From Acholeplasmataceae bacterium (GTDB lineage Bacteria; Bacillota_I; Bacilli_A; Acholeplasmatales; Acholeplasmataceae), in contig DUQW01000003.1 of assembly GCA_012837585.1 (NCBI GenBank), positions 1-32,594 on the forward strand: a stretch of 32,594 nucleotides of DNA. The letters run 5' to 3'. The notes beneath the pieces are model-generated. The model worked only from the letters and a program-made list of their open reading frames with translations. It was not told the origin of the DNA and did not search any database. Each line of letters begins with the position of its first letter. Within the stretch, counting starts at the first letter, position 1. The translations under genes were made by a program, and so were the position numbers. This document shows, piece by piece, positions 1 through 10,730 of this stretch.

Positions 1-60
1 CAATATAGATAATTAATAATTTGTAGCTAATTATTAAATCTAAATAATTTTAAATTTAGG

Positions 61-79
61 CCTAATATTTAGGTTTTTT
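61..79 (+). terminator. possible small intrinsic terminator for a plus-strand gene outside the window
   Basis: CCTAA-TAT-TTAGG short stem followed by TTTTTT; convergent to the 3' end of alaS. Confidence 0.3.
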
Positions 80-105
80 CAAATTGATCTAGTTAAAATA
101 CTTGA

Positions 106-2703
106 CTATTCAATAGTTATCTCCTTTATTTTATTTAAGGCTTCATTTAGTTTAGCTAAATTACTACCTCCACCTCTAGCAAAATCTGGTTTACCGCCGC
201 CTCGGCCATCAGTTAATTCTGATGCTAGTTTAATTAATGTGTTAGCGTTATTTAAACTAGATTTAGCAATAAAGGTAATTTTACCATCTTTTACATTAGC
301 TAAAAACAAGACTTCTAACTTATGTTCATCATAAATTTGATCAACTATACCCTTAAGAAGAGATTCATCATAATCATTTAAAAGTAAGACTTCACGCTTA
401 GAATTAATATTTTTAGTTACATTTGATAAATTTTCAAGAGCTTTAGATTCGTTATATTCTTTAACTTCTCTTTCATAATCTTTGATTAATAATTTGAAGT
501 CTTCTAAGTATTTGCGGTAGTTTAAGATATCTTGATAACTGCCTAAAATTGTTGGAGTTTTTGGTTTATTATATTTAACTTCTTTAATTTCTAATTTTGA
601 AAGTTTATCATTTAAATTAGCAATTTCATTTAATAAAGTTTTCAAATAATTAGAAACTTTACTGCCTAATTTATCGCCAGTAACTGCTTCAATACGATAA
701 ATACCTGATCCAATCGACTCAATTGAAGCAATCGCAAAGCCTTTGATATCACGAGTGTTATTAACGTGAGTTCCGCCGCATAACTCCATTGAAGCGCCCA
801 TTTTAACAACTCTTACAACATCATCATACTTTTCAGTAAATAACGCTTGAGCACCTTTAGCTTTAGCTTCATCAATATTCATCTTTTTAATATTAACTGA
901 ATGATGCAATTTTATTTCATCATTTACTAGTTTTTCAATTTTTAATAAATCTTCAACAGTTGGGAAAGTAAAATTATTAAAGTCAAATCTTAATGACTCA
1001 TTAGATACTCTTGACCCATGTTGATTTACGTGTGTTCCTAAGACATCTTTTAAGGCTTTATGCAGTAAGTGTGTGGCCGAATGGTTTTTAATAATATCAT
1101 TTCGGTTATCTGCATCAACCAAAGCCACAACTTTATCACCAACGCTAAATGCTGGCTCAATTAAATGTAGGTGTTGACCGTTAGGTAGTTTTACAACATC
1201 TAATACTTCAAGTCCGTTAATCGATCCTTTATCAGAAACTTGACCACCACTTTCAGCATAAAATGGTGTTTTATCTAAGACAATACCTTGATCGAAAATA
1301 GCAATTACCCTACTTTCAGTTTTTAATACGTCATAACCCACAAATTCAGATTTATCAGTAAATTTTAAAAATCTTTCATCTTGAGTATGCATTGATCCTT
1401 CAACAGAACGACTACTTCTTGAGCGTTCTTTTTGAAGTTCTAATTCTTCTTTAAATCCTTCTAAATCAACTGATAAATTATGTTCATTAGCATATTCTTC
1501 GGTTAATTCAATCGGAAAACCGTATGTATCAAATAATTTAAAAGCGTCTTTTCCTGAAATTACTTTGCCAGTTTTACCAAGTAATAAATTAAATTGACGT
1601 TCTCCTTCGGCTAATGTTTGTAAGAATTTTTCTTCTTCAATTAAGACAATTTGTTTAATAATTTTAATATTATCTTTTACTTGAGGATATTGAATTTCCA
1701 TAATTTGTACAACATCATCAACTAGCTTATGCATAAACGGCTCATTTAAGCCTAAAGTACGACCGTGCTTTAAGGCTCTTCTTAATAAACGACGAAGTAC
1801 ATAACCTCTACCTTCATTAGAAAATACCGCACCGTCAGCTAAAGCCATTGTAATAGTTTTAATATGGTCTGCAATAATTTTATATTCTTTTTGACCTTCA
1901 TATTTAATATTAGTTAAACTTTCGGTATGTGTAATAATTGGTAAGAATAAATCTGTTTCAAAGTTAGTTTTTGCATCTTGGAAAATACTAACAATTCTTT
2001 CAAGTCCAGCTCCGGTATCAATATTTTTATTTGGAAGTTCCGGATATTCTTCTCTAGTTAAACCTGGTTTAGAGTTATACTGAGAAAAAACGATATTCCA
2101 AATTTCAATATATCTATCATTTTCAATATCATCACGAATTAGTTCAATGCCTCTTTTATCATATTTTTCACCGCGGTCGTAATAAATCTCAGTACAAGGA
2201 CCACATGGACCTTCACCAATTTCCCAGTAGTTTTCCTCTGATGCGATAATTCGGTTTTCAGGTACACCTAAAGAAAGCCAATAATTTTTAGCATCTAAAT
2301 CAGTTGGGTAATAAGTAAAGTATAAATTTTCTAAGTCAAAACCGAACCATTTTGGACTAGTTAATATTTCATAACCCCATTCGATAGCTTCTTTTTTAAA
2401 ATAATCGCCGATTGAGAAGTTACCAAGCATTTCAAAAAAAGTGTGATGTCTACTAGTTAAACCGACATTTTCAATGTCGTTAGTTCTAATACACTTTTGA
2501 ACGTTAGTCATTCTTTTATTTGGCGGCATTTGTGAACCATCAAAGTACTTTTTAAGTGGAGCTACACCAGCATTAATCCAAAGTAAGGTTGGATCATTTA
2601 CTGGTACTAGTGGGCTTGATTCGATTATCGAATGTTTTTTTGATTCAAAGAAATTTAGCCATATTTCTCTAACTTGTTGAGCGGTTAATTTTTTCATTTG
2701 CAT
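106..2703 (-). CDS. alaS: alanyl-tRNA synthetase
   Basis: 865 aa; class II aaRS N-terminus, HSATHLLHKAL and CGGTHVNNT editing/zinc motifs, C-terminal DHHA1 GRGGGKPDFARGGG. Confidence 0.98.
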   Translation of the reverse strand: MQMKKLTAQQVREIWLNFFESKKHSIIESSPLVPVNDPTLLWINAGVAPLKKYFDGSQMPPNKRMTNVQKCIRTNDIENVGLTSRHHTFFEMLGNFSIGDYFKKEAIEWGYEILTSPKWFGFDLENLYFTYYPTDLDAKNYWLSLGVPENRIIASEENYWEIGEGPCGPCTEIYYDRGEKYDKRGIELIRDDIENDRYIEIWNIVFSQYNSKPGLTREEYPELPNKNIDTGAGLERIVSIFQDAKTNFETDLFLPIITHTESLTNIKYEGQKEYKIIADHIKTITMALADGAVFSNEGRGYVLRRLLRRALKHGRTLGLNEPFMHKLVDDVVQIMEIQYPQVKDNIKIIKQIVLIEEEKFLQTLAEGERQFNLLLGKTGKVISGKDAFKLFDTYGFPIELTEEYANEHNLSVDLEGFKEELELQKERSRSSRSVEGSMHTQDERFLKFTDKSEFVGYDVLKTESRVIAIFDQGIVLDKTPFYAESGGQVSDKGSINGLEVLDVVKLPNGQHLHLIEPAFSVGDKVVALVDADNRNDIIKNHSATHLLHKALKDVLGTHVNQHGSRVSNESLRFDFNNFTFPTVEDLLKIEKLVNDEIKLHHSVNIKKMNIDEAKAKGAQALFTEKYDDVVRVVKMGASMELCGGTHVNNTRDIKGFAIASIESIGSGIYRIEAVTGDKLGSKVSNYLKTLLNEIANLNDKLSKLEIKEVKYNKPKTPTILGSYQDILNYRKYLEDFKLLIKDYEREVKEYNESKALENLSNVTKNINSKREVLLLNDYDESLLKGIVDQIYDEHKLEVLFLANVKDGKITFIAKSSLNNANTLIKLASELTDGRGGGKPDFARGGGSNLAKLNEALNKIKEITIE

Positions 2704-2722
2704 ACACCTTCATTTTAAATAT

Positions 2723-2752
2723 AAAATCGTCCTTTAATAATAAAAAGGACGA
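2723..2752 (-). terminator. Rho-independent terminator-like hairpin between the SDR operon and alaS
   Basis: minus strand TCGTCCTTT-ttattatt-AAAGGACGA followed by TTTTATATTT. Confidence 0.65.
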
Positions 2753-2899
2753 CTAAATATGTATTAATTAAATTGTTAGCTAAGTTTTTGTTTTAGTCAC
2801 CTTTAATATTTTATCATATAAAATATAAAAATACTTTCATAATGATTATTTTTCAAATTATCATTGCTGGTAACTAATTAAGTATATGATTTTAAGTTA

Positions 2900-3682
2900 T
2901 TATCCGTAAAGTTTGCCCATAACGTAATTAACAAATTTAACTGGTAAGATTCGATATAAGAATAAGAAAAATTTATATTGAACTCCAATAATTTTTCTAA
3001 CCGGAGGTCTTTTTTTCATAATACTACGATACATCACTTTTGAAACATACTCAACTGACATACCGTTTCTTTCGTCTTTTTCCATTACTTTAACTGATAT
3101 ATCAATTCGTTTTCCGTAATGAATTGAATCAGATTTGTTTTTCTTTCTTGCGTCAGTAAATCCAGTTTTAATATCCCCAGGCATAAAGTCAATTACTCTA
3201 ATACCAAAAGGTTTAACTTCAATATTTAATCCTTCGCTATAAAGTGAAATTGCCGCTTTATTAGCTGAATAAAACGTTTGAAATGCAATCGGTAAAACAC
3301 CAGCTACCGATGAAATATTGCAAATTCTACCGTAACCATTTTCTCTCATATAAGGTATTACTCGGTTGGTAATATTAGCCGTACCAAAAAAGTTAATGTC
3401 AAACATACGTTCAGCACTACTAATTTCAGTATCTTCAACCGCACCAGAAATACCCATTCCTGCAGAATTAATTAGAATATCTATTCTTTTTTCTTTTTCG
3501 TATATTTCATCAACAATTTGGTTAATTCGTTCGTGATCAGTAATATCAGCTGAATAATGATTTAGTCCTTCAAGTTCTACTTCTCTTCTTGAAATACCGT
3601 AAACAGTATGACCTTTTCGAAGAAACTTTTTCGCATTAGCAAGCCCAATTCCTGAAGATACTCCAGTAATTAAAACTATCAC
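2900..3682 (-). CDS. short-chain dehydrogenase/reductase; candidate 3-ketodihydrosphingosine reductase-like enzyme by context
   Basis: TGVSSGIG cofactor motif, NSAG, S...YSANK catalytic motif; GTG start overlaps the upstream SPT-like stop codon by 1 nt (TAGTG). Confidence 0.85.
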   Translation of the reverse strand: MIVLITGVSSGIGLANAKKFLRKGHTVYGISRREVELEGLNHYSADITDHERINQIVDEIYEKEKRIDILINSAGMGISGAVEDTEISSAERMFDINFFGTANITNRVIPYMRENGYGRICNISSVAGVLPIAFQTFYSANKAAISLYSEGLNIEVKPFGIRVIDFMPGDIKTGFTDARKKNKSDSIHYGKRIDISVKVMEKDERNGMSVEYVSKVMYRSIMKKRPPVRKIIGVQYKFFLFLYRILPVKFVNYVMGKLYG

Positions 3683-4875
3683 TACTCATCACCCTCAATT
3701 TCAGGATAATTTAATACGATATTGGCAATAATTTCAACCGCCTTATCAATAATTTCATGAGTATGAGTTGCCATTAAACTAACTCTAATTAAACATTCTC
3801 CCTTTGGAGTTGCTGGTGGAATAACAGGGTTAACATAAACACCATGTTCAAATAATTCTAAACAGATTTTAAATGTTCTAATCATTTTATATGTATAAAT
3901 CGGAATAATTGGAGTTTCAGATTCAATAATTGGAACGCCTAATTCTTTTAATCTTTTTCTCATATAATTAGCATTATCAGCTAATTTTTTAACTCTCTCT
4001 GGATTTTCTTTTAAAATATCTAAAGCCGCATTAGCACTAGCCGTATTTGCAGGTGGAATCGCAGCTGAGAAAATATAAGGACGAGAATTATGGCGAATGT
4101 AATCTACTACTTTTCTTGATGCAACTACATATCCACCAATTGAAGCTAATGATTTTGAGAATGTCCCCATAATAATATCAACTTCATCTTCTAATCCAAA
4201 ATAATGAGCCGTACCTTTTCCGTTTGGTCCAATAGTACCAAATCCGTGGGCATCATCAACCATAACTCTAGCACCGTATTTTTTAGCAAGTCTTACGATT
4301 TCAGGAAGATTAGCAATATCACCGCCCATTGAGAAAACACCGTCAGTTACGATTAATTTTCCCATATTAGGATCAGCATTTGCTAATAATCTTTCTAAAT
4401 CTTCCATATCGTTATGGTTATAGCGAACCATCTTACCATAAGATAATCTAATTGCATCATAAATTGAGGCGTGGTTTTCCTTATCGCTAAAGATTAAATC
4501 ATTACGACCAACAATAGCCGAGATTATACCTAAGTTAGTTTGAAATCCAGTAGAAAATAAAGTACAATCTTCTTTATCTAAAAAGTCAGCTAAATCACGT
4601 TCTAATTTTAAGTGGATATCTAATGTTCCGTTTAAAAAACGCGATCCAGAAACACCTGTTCCATATTTTTCTAATGCTTTAAGTGAAGCTTTTATAACTC
4701 TTTCATCTGAAGTTAGTCCTAAATAGTTATTAGAACCAAACATCATTACTTGTTTGCCTTCCATATCTACAATAACATCTTGCTTAGTTTGTAGTTGATG
4801 GAAATAAGGGTAAATACCAGCTGCTTTTGATTCATCAGCAATGGTATATTTTACTACTTTATCAAATAAATCCAT
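3682..4875 (-). CDS. alpha-oxoamine synthase family PLP enzyme, serine palmitoyltransferase-like
   Basis: 397 aa; SNNYLGL, GSRFLNGT, DDAHGFG, GTFSKSLASIGG (PLP lysine), and C-terminal VNPVIPPATPKGECLIRVSLMATHT, recalled as typical of bacterial SPTs rather than Kbl. Confidence 0.85.
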   Translation of the reverse strand: MDLFDKVVKYTIADESKAAGIYPYFHQLQTKQDVIVDMEGKQVMMFGSNNYLGLTSDERVIKASLKALEKYGTGVSGSRFLNGTLDIHLKLERDLADFLDKEDCTLFSTGFQTNLGIISAIVGRNDLIFSDKENHASIYDAIRLSYGKMVRYNHNDMEDLERLLANADPNMGKLIVTDGVFSMGGDIANLPEIVRLAKKYGARVMVDDAHGFGTIGPNGKGTAHYFGLEDEVDIIMGTFSKSLASIGGYVVASRKVVDYIRHNSRPYIFSAAIPPANTASANAALDILKENPERVKKLADNANYMRKRLKELGVPIIESETPIIPIYTYKMIRTFKICLELFEHGVYVNPVIPPATPKGECLIRVSLMATHTHEIIDKAVEIIANIVLNYPEIEGDE

Positions 4876-4877
4876 AA

Positions 4878-5909
4878 TTATGCCTCCTGATAAGGTAATT
4901 TAGTTCTTATTCTTTCACGTTTAACTTCTTGTACTTCAACTTTTTCTTCTTGTTTAACTTCTGGTGTAGTACGGAATAATGCTTTAAATAATAATGGAGC
5001 TCCTAATGTTGCCCATAACGCAATTAAGAAATATCTTATCGCGTCAAATCCTAAATTTCTTCTAGCAATAGTTTGTCCAGGGATTACTTCAGCATACGGG
5101 AAAACATATTTTAATCCTTGTTGTAACGCTACAATAACTACTACTCCGATAACAAACTTTAAGATTTGAACCCAAACTCTTTTATCTCTTGGAACAAATT
5201 TAATGTATCTTTTTTCTACAAAATAACCAAAAGCAAAGGCAACAAATGCTCCGGCTGCTTGAAATAATTGTTTATTATATAGTGATTCTATCTTCAAAAA
5301 TAAAATTACTGCCATTCCAGCAACAAATAATGGGATCAACCAAAAACCAACCCACTCTTCTTTTTCAGTTAGTTTAAAGATACTATAAACAATATTAACA
5401 ACAAGATAACCGATAAAAATTCCGGCTATTACGTCTAATAAGTAATGCTGTCCTAAATAAATTCTAGAAAAAGGCACTAATATCACGTTAAGAATTAAGA
5501 AAAATCTAATTAATTTATTTTTAGTTTTCTTCATTATTCCCGTAGTAATCGAGCTTGCGGAATTACTATGTCCTGACGGAAATGAGTAACTAGTATCACC
5601 ATAAGCTTCTGTTGCAGGTGTACCAATACTATGTACTGCAGTTGAATCTTGATAAGGTCTTAGTCTTTTTACTGTTACTTTTAATCCACCAACAATAAAA
5701 GTGCTTCCTAAAAATGCCATTACAAATTGATAAGCCCATTTTTTATCGATTAGCCAATATAATAATACTGCCAAAATAATAAATAAATACGCTTCTCCTA
5801 AATAACTAATATAGATAAATCCTTTATCTACAATAGGGTTTCCACTTAGTTTTTGTATAAATTCTACTATTCTAAGTTCGTACCATGTAAAATTATGTGC
5901 TAAGTTCAT
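4878..5909 (-). CDS. PAP2-superfamily membrane phosphatase
   Basis: 343 aa, multiple TM segments; KVTVKRLRP, SFPSGHSNS and SRIYLGQHYLLDV motifs. Confidence 0.9.
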   Translation of the reverse strand: MNLAHNFTWYELRIVEFIQKLSGNPIVDKGFIYISYLGEAYLFIILAVLLYWLIDKKWAYQFVMAFLGSTFIVGGLKVTVKRLRPYQDSTAVHSIGTPATEAYGDTSYSFPSGHSNSASSITTGIMKKTKNKLIRFFLILNVILVPFSRIYLGQHYLLDVIAGIFIGYLVVNIVYSIFKLTEKEEWVGFWLIPLFVAGMAVILFLKIESLYNKQLFQAAGAFVAFAFGYFVEKRYIKFVPRDKRVWVQILKFVIGVVVIVALQQGLKYVFPYAEVIPGQTIARRNLGFDAIRYFLIALWATLGAPLLFKALFRTTPEVKQEEKVEVQEVKRERIRTKLPYQEA

Positions 5910-5923
5910 GTTTTTCCTCTCCT

Positions 5924-6774
5924 TTATCTCATTAAATTATAATATTTAACAGATTTATTGTCAATTCTAAATTGATTGTCGACAATTATATGAAACTTTT
6001 TTAAAAGTTTAATTATTTCTTTGGCCCATTTATAGCCTTCATTTTTTAGTTTTTCAGCAAATTTACGATCAAAATACATTGACCTAAGTATATTAATTGA
6101 ATTTAGACGAGAAAATGGGTGACCGTGTTTAAAATCAATTATCGTAATATCTTCCCCTTAATATTGTTTGTAGTTAAATTTAGTGGCAATTGGCACTGCT
6201 AAAATTAAATCGCAATTTTCATCTAATAATGGGTGAATTGGATTATTATCAATAAAACCACCGTCAACATAGTAACCATCACCATTTTAGTACTACCAAA
6301 CAACATTGGAACTGAAGCTTAAGCTCTTACTACTCTAAATGGATTTTCAACTCCATTTAATAAAATATACTTTTTCTCACCATGAAAATAATTAACTTGA
6401 TACTTAAGTTTTGGTGATTTAACTTGTTTTACTGTTCTATATCCACGAATTTTAGATTCTTTAATTTTGGCAATGCTAATATCAGAAGTCATTAAATGAT
6501 ATAGCAAAGTGGTATTTACTAAACTTTTTCGTTCGTTTTTAAAATAAACCATATTTCCTTTATAAAGATTTTCTTTATCAAGTTTTTGCCATAAGTTTTC
6601 TATCTCCTCATATAATAGACCAGCCATTATCATTAAAAGATTAACTGCACCGATTGATTAGCCAGATGCTACATCAATTTCTTTAAGTAAGTCTTCTTAC
6701 ATAAATGCTTTAATAACACCTACTTGATAAACGCAAAAAACTCCGCCCCCACCTAACATTAATCCTACTTTCAT
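5924..6774 (-). pseudogene. degenerate patatin-like phospholipase
   Basis: Minus-strand translation MKVGLMLGGGGVFCVYQVGVIKAFM*EDLLKEIDVASG*SIGAVN...RVVRA*ASVPMLFGSTK(frameshift)NGDGYYVDGGFIDNNPIHPLL...NYKQY*GEDITIIDF...; in-frame TAA at 6697-6699, 6658-6660, 6319-6321, 6158-6160 and a frame change with TAA near 6287. Confidence 0.88.
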
Positions 6775-6788
6775 ATTTTTATACCTTC

Positions 6789-7229
6789 TTATCTACGAAG
6801 TTGTTTTTTGAGTCTTTCCTCTTGATCTCTTTGTTTTAGTGATTCACGTTTATCATGAGTTTGTTTACCTTTAACTAAGGCGATTTCGACTTTACAAAGC
6901 CCTTCTTTAAGATAGACTCTGAGTGGAACAACAGAATGTCCATCTAAAGTAACTTGGTTACTTAATTTTCTAATTTCTGATTTATGTAATAATAAAGTTC
7001 TTGTTCTAATTTCGTCATGGTTAAAAATGCTTGATTGATCAAACTTGCTAATATGTGCTCCGATAAGTTGAGCCTCACCGCTCTTAAAGGTTACATATGA
7101 ATCTTGAATATTAATTTTTCCAGCACGAATTGATTTTATTTCAGATCCCTTTAACTTAATTCCGGCTTCATAGGTATCTAAAATAAAATAATCATGTCTT
7201 GCTTTTCGGTTTTGAGCAATTACTTTCAT
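6789..7229 (-). CDS. smpB: SsrA-binding protein SmpB
   Basis: 146 aa; NRKARHDYFILDTYEAGIKLKGSEIKSIRAGKINIQDSYV, KGKQTHDKRESLKQRD. Confidence 0.98.
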   Translation of the reverse strand: MKVIAQNRKARHDYFILDTYEAGIKLKGSEIKSIRAGKINIQDSYVTFKSGEAQLIGAHISKFDQSSIFNHDEIRTRTLLLHKSEIRKLSNQVTLDGHSVVPLRVYLKEGLCKVEIALVKGKQTHDKRESLKQRDQEERLKKQLRR

Positions 7230-7230
7230 T

Positions 7231-9258
7231 TTATACCTTCTTTATAATACTAAAATCAATTTCTAATCTAGAAACATCATGTCCTATGTATTTTACTAAT
7301 ACATAATCTCCTAATTTATATTCTACACCATAATCATTAATGTAGTTTAGTGTTTCTTCATAAAAGTAAAAATATGTATCCATATTTCTTAGTGCACAAA
7401 ATCCTTCAATACCATTTTTAAGTTGAATAAACATTCCTGATGGTAATATAGAAACGATTTGTCCTTTATAAACATTTTCTATATTTTGATTAAGATAGTT
7501 AATTGAATATAGTTTTTCAACATCTCTTTCAATTTCAATTGCGACTCTTTCTTGAGTACTTGAGTGTTTTAAAATTTCTGGTAAAACTTGATCATAATAA
7601 GAAAACTTTTTTTGAAAATCTGTCTTATTAAATAATAAATCATTAATAATTCTATGTAAAATTAAATCAGGATATCTTCTAATCGGTGCCGTAAAGTGTG
7701 TATAACATTGTAATCCTAGTCCGTAATGGATATCACGATATGAGACATATACAGCACGCTTCATCGCTTTTAAAACTAATTGACTAACAATTTGTTTATA
7801 TCTAGTTTCACTTGCAAGATTAACAAGTTTTGCAATATTTTTAGGATTTTTATAATCTTTAATATTAGATTCAAAACCTAATCTTGAAATCACTTTAACT
7901 GATTCACTTAATTTTTCTAAATCAGGAGCCTCATGAATACGGTAAACCGATGGATAATTTAAGTTATATAAGTGTGTTGCCACTGTTTCATTAGCTAAAA
8001 TCATTAATACTTCAATTAACTTTTCGGCTTCATAAGATTCTCTTTTTCTAATTTCTAAAACTTTATCATCTTCTACGATAAATTCAAGTTCAGTTGATTC
8101 AAAATCAATTGAACCAGACTCTTTACTTTTCTTTTCTAACACTTTTGAAAAATCAAATAAAGTAAGTAGAGCGTATTTCAATTCGTTTTTATGATTAAAT
8201 TTATTATTTTGGAATAAATCATTAACTTCATCATAAGTTAATCTTTGATCACTTTTTATAATAGTTTTCTCTATTTTATAATCAATTACTTGCAAAGATT
8301 TAGATACTTTAAAAATAACTGACATCGCAAGTTTTTCTTCATCTTCATTAAGTGAGCCAATACCGTTACTAATTTGAACAGGTAACATTGGAATTACTTT
8401 ATTAACTACATATAAACTAGTCGCTCTTCTTTGGGCTTCTAAATCAATAAGTGAGCCTTCTTTAACTAAATACCCAATATCAGCAATATGAACTCCAACT
8501 TCATAGTAATCTATTTCTTCTTTAAAACTAATGGCATCATCTAAATCTTTAGCGTCAGCTCCATCAATAGTAAAAGTAAGAGTATTTGTATAATCAACTC
8601 TCATTTTTCTTTCGTTATCTAAATCTATAGTAATATTTCTTGCTTCCTCAATTAATTCAGGTGAAAACTCAAGTGGCCAATCTTTTTTATAGATAATTTT
8701 TAACATTTCCACATCGGGATCATTAACATGACCAATTGTATCAACGTAAGTTCCGATTATCTTCTTATTTTTAACTTCATTTATTTCAACATAAATAATT
8801 TCACCTTTCATTAAATTAGGTGCATTATTTAACTCTAAATGGAAATCCTCAATGTTTTCCAAAATATAAAAAGGTTTCTTTCTTTTTTTACTAAAATCAA
8901 CCTCAGCTATTAAGTGAGTCGTTTCCCTTTCTAGATAAAGTAAAATAACTTCGGTCATCATATTCATTAATACGATATCACCATTTAAAGTTAGTGTTTT
9001 AAAAGTTAAACGATAACTTTCATCATGTGATTTTAAATAATCAGTCATCTTTCCTTTAGAAATTTTACCAACTCTTAAATTAGGATGAAGTTTTAGTTGA
9101 TTATTATGAAGATAAAAATACTTTTGATAATTATCAATGTTTTTAATATCGTCTTCGTTTATTTCAAATTCGCTAAAAATAAAGTCTAAATCAATGCTTT
9201 GACTTTCATGATTATAAAAGAATATTAATATTTTTTGTAATAAATCATTTTGTTTCAT
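7231..9258 (-). CDS. rnr: ribonuclease R
   Basis: 675 aa RNB family: TIDGADAKDLDDAISF, HFTAPIRRYPDLILHR, C-terminal S1-like domain; directly upstream of smpB. Confidence 0.96.
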   Translation of the reverse strand: MKQNDLLQKILIFFYNHESQSIDLDFIFSEFEINEDDIKNIDNYQKYFYLHNNQLKLHPNLRVGKISKGKMTDYLKSHDESYRLTFKTLTLNGDIVLMNMMTEVILLYLERETTHLIAEVDFSKKRKKPFYILENIEDFHLELNNAPNLMKGEIIYVEINEVKNKKIIGTYVDTIGHVNDPDVEMLKIIYKKDWPLEFSPELIEEARNITIDLDNERKMRVDYTNTLTFTIDGADAKDLDDAISFKEEIDYYEVGVHIADIGYLVKEGSLIDLEAQRRATSLYVVNKVIPMLPVQISNGIGSLNEDEEKLAMSVIFKVSKSLQVIDYKIEKTIIKSDQRLTYDEVNDLFQNNKFNHKNELKYALLTLFDFSKVLEKKSKESGSIDFESTELEFIVEDDKVLEIRKRESYEAEKLIEVLMILANETVATHLYNLNYPSVYRIHEAPDLEKLSESVKVISRLGFESNIKDYKNPKNIAKLVNLASETRYKQIVSQLVLKAMKRAVYVSYRDIHYGLGLQCYTHFTAPIRRYPDLILHRIINDLLFNKTDFQKKFSYYDQVLPEILKHSSTQERVAIEIERDVEKLYSINYLNQNIENVYKGQIVSILPSGMFIQLKNGIEGFCALRNMDTYFYFYEETLNYINDYGVEYKLGDYVLVKYIGHDVSRLEIDFSIIKKV

Positions 9259-9264
9259 ACATAA

Positions 9265-9293
9265 ATTATACCATGTTTAATATAAAATATTAA
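9265..9293 (-). promoter_or_regulatory. predicted rnr promoter
   Basis: minus strand TTAATA - 17 nt - TATAAT with extended -10 TGGTATAAT; -10 ends 6 nt before the annotated ATG. Confidence 0.6.
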
Positions 9294-9315
9294 AAAAGGC
9301 TGGTAAACCAGCCTT
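9292..9315 (-). terminator. intrinsic terminator of eno
   Basis: AAGGCTGG-TTTA-CCAGCCTT perfect stem followed by T-run on the minus strand. Confidence 0.9.
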
Positions 9316-9329
9316 CTTTTTATACTATT

Positions 9330-10640
<1,311 letters not shown>

Positions 10641-10730
10641 TTAAAAATAATTAAAATCCATTAATATTATACTAAATATCACCACTTTAATAAACTGATA
10701 ACACAAAATAACATATGATTTTGTATTTTT

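Noticed and set aside
2700-2899. T-box riboswitch upstream of alaS
   Set aside because: No AGGGTGGNACCGCG-type antitermination sequence or specifier-loop structure recognisable
6319-6633. 104-aa ORF as an independent gene
   Set aside because: It is an internal open segment of the patatin-like pseudogene, bounded by in-frame stops, without its own RBS
5924-6774. Stop-codon readthrough or recoding of TAA in the patatin gene
   Set aside because: A frame change and loss of catalytic-loop residues accompany the stops, and TAA acts as a normal stop elsewhere in the window; decay is the simpler explanation
5924-6790. tmRNA (ssrA) gene next to smpB
   Set aside because: Region translates as a degenerate patatin; no tRNA-Ala-like acceptor or tag-coding segment seen
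10699-10725. ACAAAAT...ATTTTGT hairpin downstream of ribU as its terminator
   Set aside because: The T-run follows on the plus strand, whereas ribU is on the minus strand; AT-rich stem is weak
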